Assembly (NCBI RefSeq): GCF_015056685.1
Contig: NZ_SVFW01000083.1
Coordinates: 1-8,283 of the forward strand
From: Butyrivibrio sp.
GTDB lineage: Bacteria; Bacillota; Clostridia; Lachnospirales; Lachnospiraceae
Reading direction: 5' to 3'
DNA: 8,283 nucleotides
Shown here piece by piece: positions 5,887 through 8,283 of the stretch (its first letter is position 1; every line of letters begins with the position of its first letter). The notes beneath the pieces are model-generated. The model was given only the letters and a program-made list of their open reading frames with translations. It was not told where the DNA came from and made no database searches. The translations under genes and the position numbers were made by a program.

Positions 5887-7233
5887 TTATCCTAAACTTG
5901 CTGATACTTTCTCGTTTTTAATTCTAAGGGAGCCTTCCTCAATCTCCATCTGTGGCTTTACAAAGACTAAGATTGCAAGAATAGCTATTGCAAAAATCAC
6001 GCAGAATACAAGAATTGCTCCTGTGCTGACCTTAGTCACAACTGCGCTTAAAAGAAGTGAACCCACAGGCATACATGCCGTTCCGCAAGCGCCCATTACT
6101 GCGGCTGCTCTTGCAATATATTTTGGATCAGCATTTTTCATAAACTGGATATTGATTGTACCGCCTATGATTGAAGCTGCCACCATCATGACAAAAAATG
6201 AAGCTGCTACGTCCACATAACAAGCAATATTATTTCCAACAAAGAAACCACCACAGGCAATTCCCAGCATTCCAGCGCCAAGCGTTGCTGTTCCAAGCAT
6301 TATCATCTTAAGTGGTGAAAGCTTCTGTGAAAGAACCGGTACGAGTGCGGATCCTGCAATACCTCCGATTGCAGCAAATGCACCTGCAATACTAAGGATT
6401 TCACCGCCCATTCTGAATATCTCGCTGGCAATTGGCGCCTGAAGTGCGTTTATTGGAATGAGCATAAAATTAAGAGCAACTGCAAGTAAACCATAATTAC
6501 AGATAACTCGTGAGCTTGCCACATATCTAAAGCCGTCTAAAAAGAATTCAATTTTACTCTGCTCTATTTTGTTCTCTGTTTCTCCGGTAGCGGATGTTGT
6601 CTTGGATGCTTCATTCTGTGCCGCTTCGGTAATTTTTGCTCTCCCAGCCTTCATTGCAATGATAAGCACCGCTGCAACTCCAAATGTTACTACATCAATC
6701 ATCATTGCTGTAGTAACGCCTGCTGTTGCAATGATCACACCGGCAGCACCTGTACCTGCCAGTGATGCAGCACTTGAAAGCATGGAATTAAGACTCATTC
6801 CGCAGGTCATATGCTCTTTCTTGACCACCTGCATTGTAAATGCTGAAGTTGCAGGAAGATTAAAGGACTCCACTGTTGTGATGACCAAAGTAAAGATTGC
6901 CATAACCAGTGCATTCACCAGGCCTGCTCTATATAGAAGTGCAAACAATGTAATAATAACTGCTCTAAGAAGATGTGTTGCTACAATCACATGCTTCTTG
7001 TCCATCTTCTCAACAATAGCTCCGGCAAAGGGCTGAATCACCACGTTTGGAAGTGTATTAAGTGCAAAAACTATTGCTGACCATGCTGCGCTGTGTGTAA
7101 TCTGATAAACCAGCCATGTAAAAGCGATTGCATCTACAGAATCACCAAATCGGTTGATAACCGTAGCAAAAATCAGCTTTCTATATTCACGTTCCTTAAT
7201 GATTTCCCCATACATTTTCCTGTTCTGTTCCAT
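5887..7233 (-). CDS. MFS exporter, MFS_3-like drug or metabolite efflux
   Basis: A 448-residue integral membrane protein of the major facilitator superfamily with about twelve predicted helices, the usual length for drug-proton antiporters. Helix 1 carries NRFGDSVDAIAFTWLVYQIT (27-46), and the loop after helix 2 is GAIVEKMDKKHVI (71-83), equivalent to MFS motif A. The NLPATSAF segment (125-132) is typical of the MFS_3 group that includes EntS and macrolide exporters. A hydrophilic, Lys/Glu/Ser/Thr-rich loop (about 198-232) joins the two six-helix halves. The substrate cannot be read from sequence. I chose the ATG at 7231-7233 because AAGGAGG lies 8 bases before it; an ATG 27 bases upstream at 7260 has no ribosome binding site. 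It is the first gene of a likely two-gene operon with the XRE regulator, with a promoter at 7292-7319. Confidence 0.92.
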   Translation of the reverse strand: MEQNRKMYGEIIKEREYRKLIFATVINRFGDSVDAIAFTWLVYQITHSAAWSAIVFALNTLPNVVIQPFAGAIVEKMDKKHVIVATHLLRAVIITLFALLYRAGLVNALVMAIFTLVITTVESFNLPATSAFTMQVVKKEHMTCGMSLNSMLSSAASLAGTGAAGVIIATAGVTTAMMIDVVTFGVAAVLIIAMKAGRAKITEAAQNEASKTTSATGETENKIEQSKIEFFLDGFRYVASSRVICNYGLLAVALNFMLIPINALQAPIASEIFRMGGEILSIAGAFAAIGGIAGSALVPVLSQKLSPLKMIMLGTATLGAGMLGIACGGFFVGNNIACYVDVAASFFVMMVAASIIGGTINIQFMKNADPKYIARAAAVMGACGTACMPVGSLLLSAVVTKVSTGAILVFCVIFAIAILAILVFVKPQMEIEEGSLRIKNEKVSASLG

Positions 7234-7241
7234 ATCTGAAG

Positions 7242-7248
7242 CCTCCTT
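7242..7248 (-). promoter_or_regulatory. Ribosome binding site fixing the MFS start
   Basis: AAGGAGG on the - strand, 8 bases before the ATG at 7231-7233. This argues against the upstream in-frame ATG at 7258-7260, whose leader (GAATGAAGTC) has no Shine-Dalgarno match. The full protein is therefore 448, not 457, residues. Confidence 0.85.
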
Positions 7249-7291
7249 ACTTGTTTTCATGACTTCATTCTATATGGAACTCACACTTAGT

Positions 7292-7319
7292 ATAATACAC
7301 TTGTTGTACTAGTTGTAAA
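7292..7319 (-). promoter_or_regulatory. Promoter of the MFS/XRE operon
   Basis: On the - strand TTTACA (7314-7319) and TATTAT (7292-7297) are separated by 16 bases, each a 4-5/6 match to consensus. An alternative -10 TATACT (7289-7294) would give a 19-base spacer. The -35 overlaps the T-rich tail of the terminator of the upstream LuxR gene (7317-7352), so the two elements share bases. Transcription would start near 7285, giving a leader of about 50 bases. Confidence 0.6.
7303..7317. repeat. Direct repeat GTTGTA inside the MFS promoter spacer
   Basis: GTTGTA at 7303-7308 and again at 7312-7317, with CTA between, 9 bases apart. It lies between the -10 and -35, where a bound protein would block polymerase. 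A short inverted pair TAGTA (7288-7292) and TACTA (7307-7311) also flanks the -10. These are candidate operator sequences, possibly for the XRE regulator; both are short. Confidence 0.4.
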
Positions 7320-7352
7320 ATAAAAACTTTCCGTTGTGGAAAGTTTTATTTT
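7317..7352 (-). terminator. Intrinsic terminator of the MotA-like/LuxR operon
   Basis: The arms 7317-7332 and 7338-7352 pair with one bulged A around the loop GTTGT (7333-7337); the GC part is CTTTCC with GGAAAG. On the - strand the hairpin runs into TTTTTATTTT. It lies 30 bases after the LuxR stop at 7382. The A/T-rich flanks also give a T tract on the + strand, so it could work in both directions. Confidence 0.85.
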
Positions 7353-7367
7353 TACTCTTGTAATTAA

Positions 7368-7381
7368 CCCCGTCCCCCAGG
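7368..7381 (-). other. G-rich tag just after the LuxR stop codon
   Basis: The - strand reads CCTGGGGGACGGGG directly after the LuxR stop, strikingly G-rich for this AT-rich intergenic DNA. Similar GGGGACGGGG strings occur, from memory, in dispersed REP-like repeats of Clostridia linked to REP-associated transposases. No partner copy or transposase is in the window, so the identity is open. Confidence 0.25.
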
Positions 7382-7621
7382 TTAGTCCTGATTATTTACA
7401 AACAATTCCTGGAATTCCTTTCTTCCCGGAACCCACGCTTTCTCATAAATATGCGTAAAATGATTCTTAACAGTCTGCTCCGATATTCCAAGCATAAATG
7501 CTATTCTTCTATTTGAAAAACCGGACACCTTCAGAAAGCCCAGCTCCAGTTCACGTCTAGTAAAGCTGTATTTCTGAGCGACTTTGAGATACTGCTGTTT
7601 TGTTATCTCATTTTTCGTCAT
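7382..7621 (-). CDS. LuxR/GerE-type HTH-only transcriptional regulator
   Basis: A 79-residue protein that is almost entirely a GerE-type DNA-binding domain: SFTRRELELG (19-28), then the helix-turn-helix GFSNRRIAFMLGISEQTVKNH (34-54) and the dimerisation helix FTHIYEKAWVPGRKEF (55-70). There is no receiver, autoinducer or other sensor domain, so its control must come from another protein or from its own expression level. Its ATG overlaps the TGA of the upstream membrane-protein gene in ATGA (7618-7621), and a GGGAG lies only 2 bases before the ATG, so translation is probably coupled to that gene. Stoichiometric production with a membrane protein suggests the two act together, for example by tethering or releasing the DNA-binding protein. 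This is inference. The gene is followed by the terminator at 7317-7352. Confidence 0.9.
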   Translation of the reverse strand: MTKNEITKQQYLKVAQKYSFTRRELELGFLKVSGFSNRRIAFMLGISEQTVKNHFTHIYEKAWVPGRKEFQELFVNNQD

Positions 7622-8091
7622 TCTCCCAGATCCATTTCTTCATTCATCTTCCGCTCTGCATTCAGCCTCAGTGGAAGAAGCAAAAACTCAATAATAACTG
7701 CATATAATCCGGCCAGAAAACAGACTGCCAAATTGGGACCTATCGTATATGGATCGTCTAATCGTCCCAACAACAGAACCCCTGATATGATTATTGCAAA
7801 AAGAGCTGCATATATAGTAAGCTTCTGTGCCGCATCGACAGCGCCTATTATATTTTTCAGTTCCAACAAACTAAATGGCCTGATGCCAACTGAAAATGCT
7901 TTTAAGAAATTCTTCCATTCCCCCATGATAAGTAATCCCGGAACAAAGATTAGTACTATAAGCAGTATCGATGGCAAGTCAAGGAACCATAAGACAGCAG
8001 ACATCCCCCAGCTCCCACCTAATACAGTCATCATAAATACCGCAATGAACAGTAGCAATTCACCGATTAGAACCAGTCTTATATTCTTCAT
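7618..8091 (-). CDS. MotA/TolQ/ExbB-like four-helix membrane protein
   Basis: A 157-residue membrane protein with four predicted helices: about 5-24, 38-57, 92-110 and 119-140, with a charged cytoplasmic tail (142-157). The segment WFLDLPSILLIVLIFVPGL (35-53) and the last two helices with the DDPYTIGPNLAV link (112-123) and the L-A-LYAVIIEFLLLPL pattern (126-141) resemble MotA/TolQ/ExbB proton-channel subunits. The protein is shorter than MotA (about 250-300 residues) because the cytoplasmic loop between helices 2 and 3 is only about 35 residues (58-92). There is no MotB, TolR or ExbD partner in the window, so a true ion-driven stator is not demonstrated. AAAGGAGA (8098-8105) lies before the ATG. 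It overlaps the LuxR-type gene by 4 bases and is the first gene of that pair. Confidence 0.78.
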   Translation of the reverse strand: MKNIRLVLIGELLLFIAVFMMTVLGGSWGMSAVLWFLDLPSILLIVLIFVPGLLIMGEWKNFLKAFSVGIRPFSLLELKNIIGAVDAAQKLTIYAALFAIIISGVLLLGRLDDPYTIGPNLAVCFLAGLYAVIIEFLLLPLRLNAERKMNEEMDLGE

Positions 8092-8122
8092 GGCAGGTCT
8101 CCTTTCAAATGCGAATAACTTT

Positions 8123-8139
8123 ACCTACTTTGAACCTAC
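8123..8139. repeat. Direct repeat ACCTAC in the leader of the MotA-like gene
   Basis: ACCTAC at 8123-8128 and 8134-8139, 11 bases apart, one helical turn (GTAGGT on the - strand). It lies downstream of the predicted start of transcription and 32 bases or more before the ATG. It could be an operator for the operon's own LuxR-type protein; the repeat is short. Confidence 0.35.
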
Positions 8140-8157
8140 CACAAACTTGTCAGAAAA

Positions 8158-8185
8158 GATATAGTACCTTTTTACCTTAAGTCAT
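8158..8185 (-). promoter_or_regulatory. Possible promoter of the MotA-like/LuxR operon
   Basis: On the - strand ATGACT (8180-8185) and TATATC (8158-8163), each about 4/6 to consensus, are separated by 16 bases. Transcription would start near 8151, giving a leader of about 60 bases. The match is moderate and other arrangements are possible. Confidence 0.35.
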
Positions 8186-8197
8186 TTTCGGTAAAAA
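8169..8197. repeat. Inverted repeat TTTTTACC / GGTAAAAA
   Basis: TTTTTACC (8169-8176) and GGTAAAAA (8190-8197) are exact inverted copies separated by 13 bases. The dyad spans the predicted -35 (8180-8185). It is followed by A-rich sequence on the + strand, so it is not a convincing terminator. It is a candidate operator, or simply AT-rich promoter DNA. Confidence 0.4.
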
Positions 8198-8200
8198 AAG

Positions 8201-8283
8201 ATATAAAAAAAATCCAGGGAGTCTTTTTATTGCTACTTTATGCTATTGCTTTAGTTCTTTTGCCAATTAAACAATAGTATGTC
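8201..8283. other. Right edge, no gene identified
   Basis: AT-rich sequence up to the window edge. On the - strand a frame from the edge is open for 14 codons and ends in TAA at about 8239; this could be the tail of a gene beyond the window but is too short to judge. A T-run at about 8199-8212 on the - strand follows a G/C patch (CTCCCTGG) that does not form a proper hairpin. Confidence 0.4.

Noticed and set aside
6569..7036. Long open frame (155 codons) on the + strand opposite the MFS gene
   Set aside because: It is antisense to a clear transporter with twelve helices, has an Ala/Ile/Val/Thr-rich composition typical of the complement of a membrane gene, and shows no recognisable domain.
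7234..7260. Upstream ATG of the MFS gene adding nine residues
   Set aside because: No Shine-Dalgarno sequence precedes it, whereas AAGGAGG lies 8 bases before the ATG at 7231-7233, inside this extension.
7733..8164. Open frame of 143 codons on the + strand opposite the MotA-like gene
   Set aside because: The - strand frame has helices, a good ribosome site and an ATGA overlap with the LuxR gene; the + strand frame has none of these.
1..8283. CRISPR array, tRNA, rRNA, insertion sequence, prophage or toxin-antitoxin module
   Set aside because: No regularly spaced long repeats, cloverleaf signals, transposase or integrase motifs, or paired small toxin/antitoxin genes were seen.

Overview
The window looks like a stretch of chromosome from an anaerobic Firmicute, most likely a Lachnospiraceae-type Clostridium relative. 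The evidence is low G+C by eye (about 40%), strong AGGAGG-type ribosome binding sites, textbook TTGACA-N17-TATAAT promoter sequence, and protein families typical of gut or rumen Firmicutes. These families are a CtpC-like metal P-type ATPase with a small DUF6110-like partner, an XRE regulator with a TPR-like tail, and MFS_3-type efflux. No tRNA, rRNA, CRISPR array, transposase or integrase is visible. The assignment to a group is inference from family resemblance.

Layout. (1) Positions 1-217 hold a strong terminator for a gene left of the window, then an AT-rich control region with a near-ideal rightward promoter, a possible leftward promoter built on the mirror-image -35, and three phased AT-rich repeats. 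(2) 218-1273 (+) is a LacI-family regulator that stands alone. (3) 1281-1327 is a bidirectional terminator shared with the convergent operon on its right. (4) 3700-1329 (-) is a two-gene operon: a 93-residue small membrane-anchored protein, then a 695-residue P1B-like metal ATPase, separated by 2 bases. (5) 3701-3995 is a 295-base intergenic region with a Fur-like palindrome inside a larger hairpin, a possible 35-codon membrane peptide frame, and the upstream region of the next gene. (6) 3996-4700 (+) is a stand-alone EAL domain protein, predicted to degrade cyclic di-GMP. (7) 7233-4748 (-) is an MFS exporter followed 26 bases later by an XRE-TPR regulator, probably one transcript. (8) 8091-7382 (-) is a MotA/TolQ/ExbB-like four-helix membrane protein overlapping by 4 bases a 79-residue LuxR-type DNA-binding protein, followed by a terminator. 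(9) 8092-8283 is intergenic to the window edge.

The genes appear to be separate small units (metal transport, second messenger turnover, efflux with its regulator, membrane protein with its regulator) rather than one pathway. The most unusual points are the ATPase whose membrane metal site reads FCC instead of CPC, the membrane-protein/LuxR pair with no MotB-like partner, the Fur-like palindrome ahead of the metal ATPase operon, and the symmetric divergent promoter arrangement ahead of the LacI gene. I do not see a clear large novel system.
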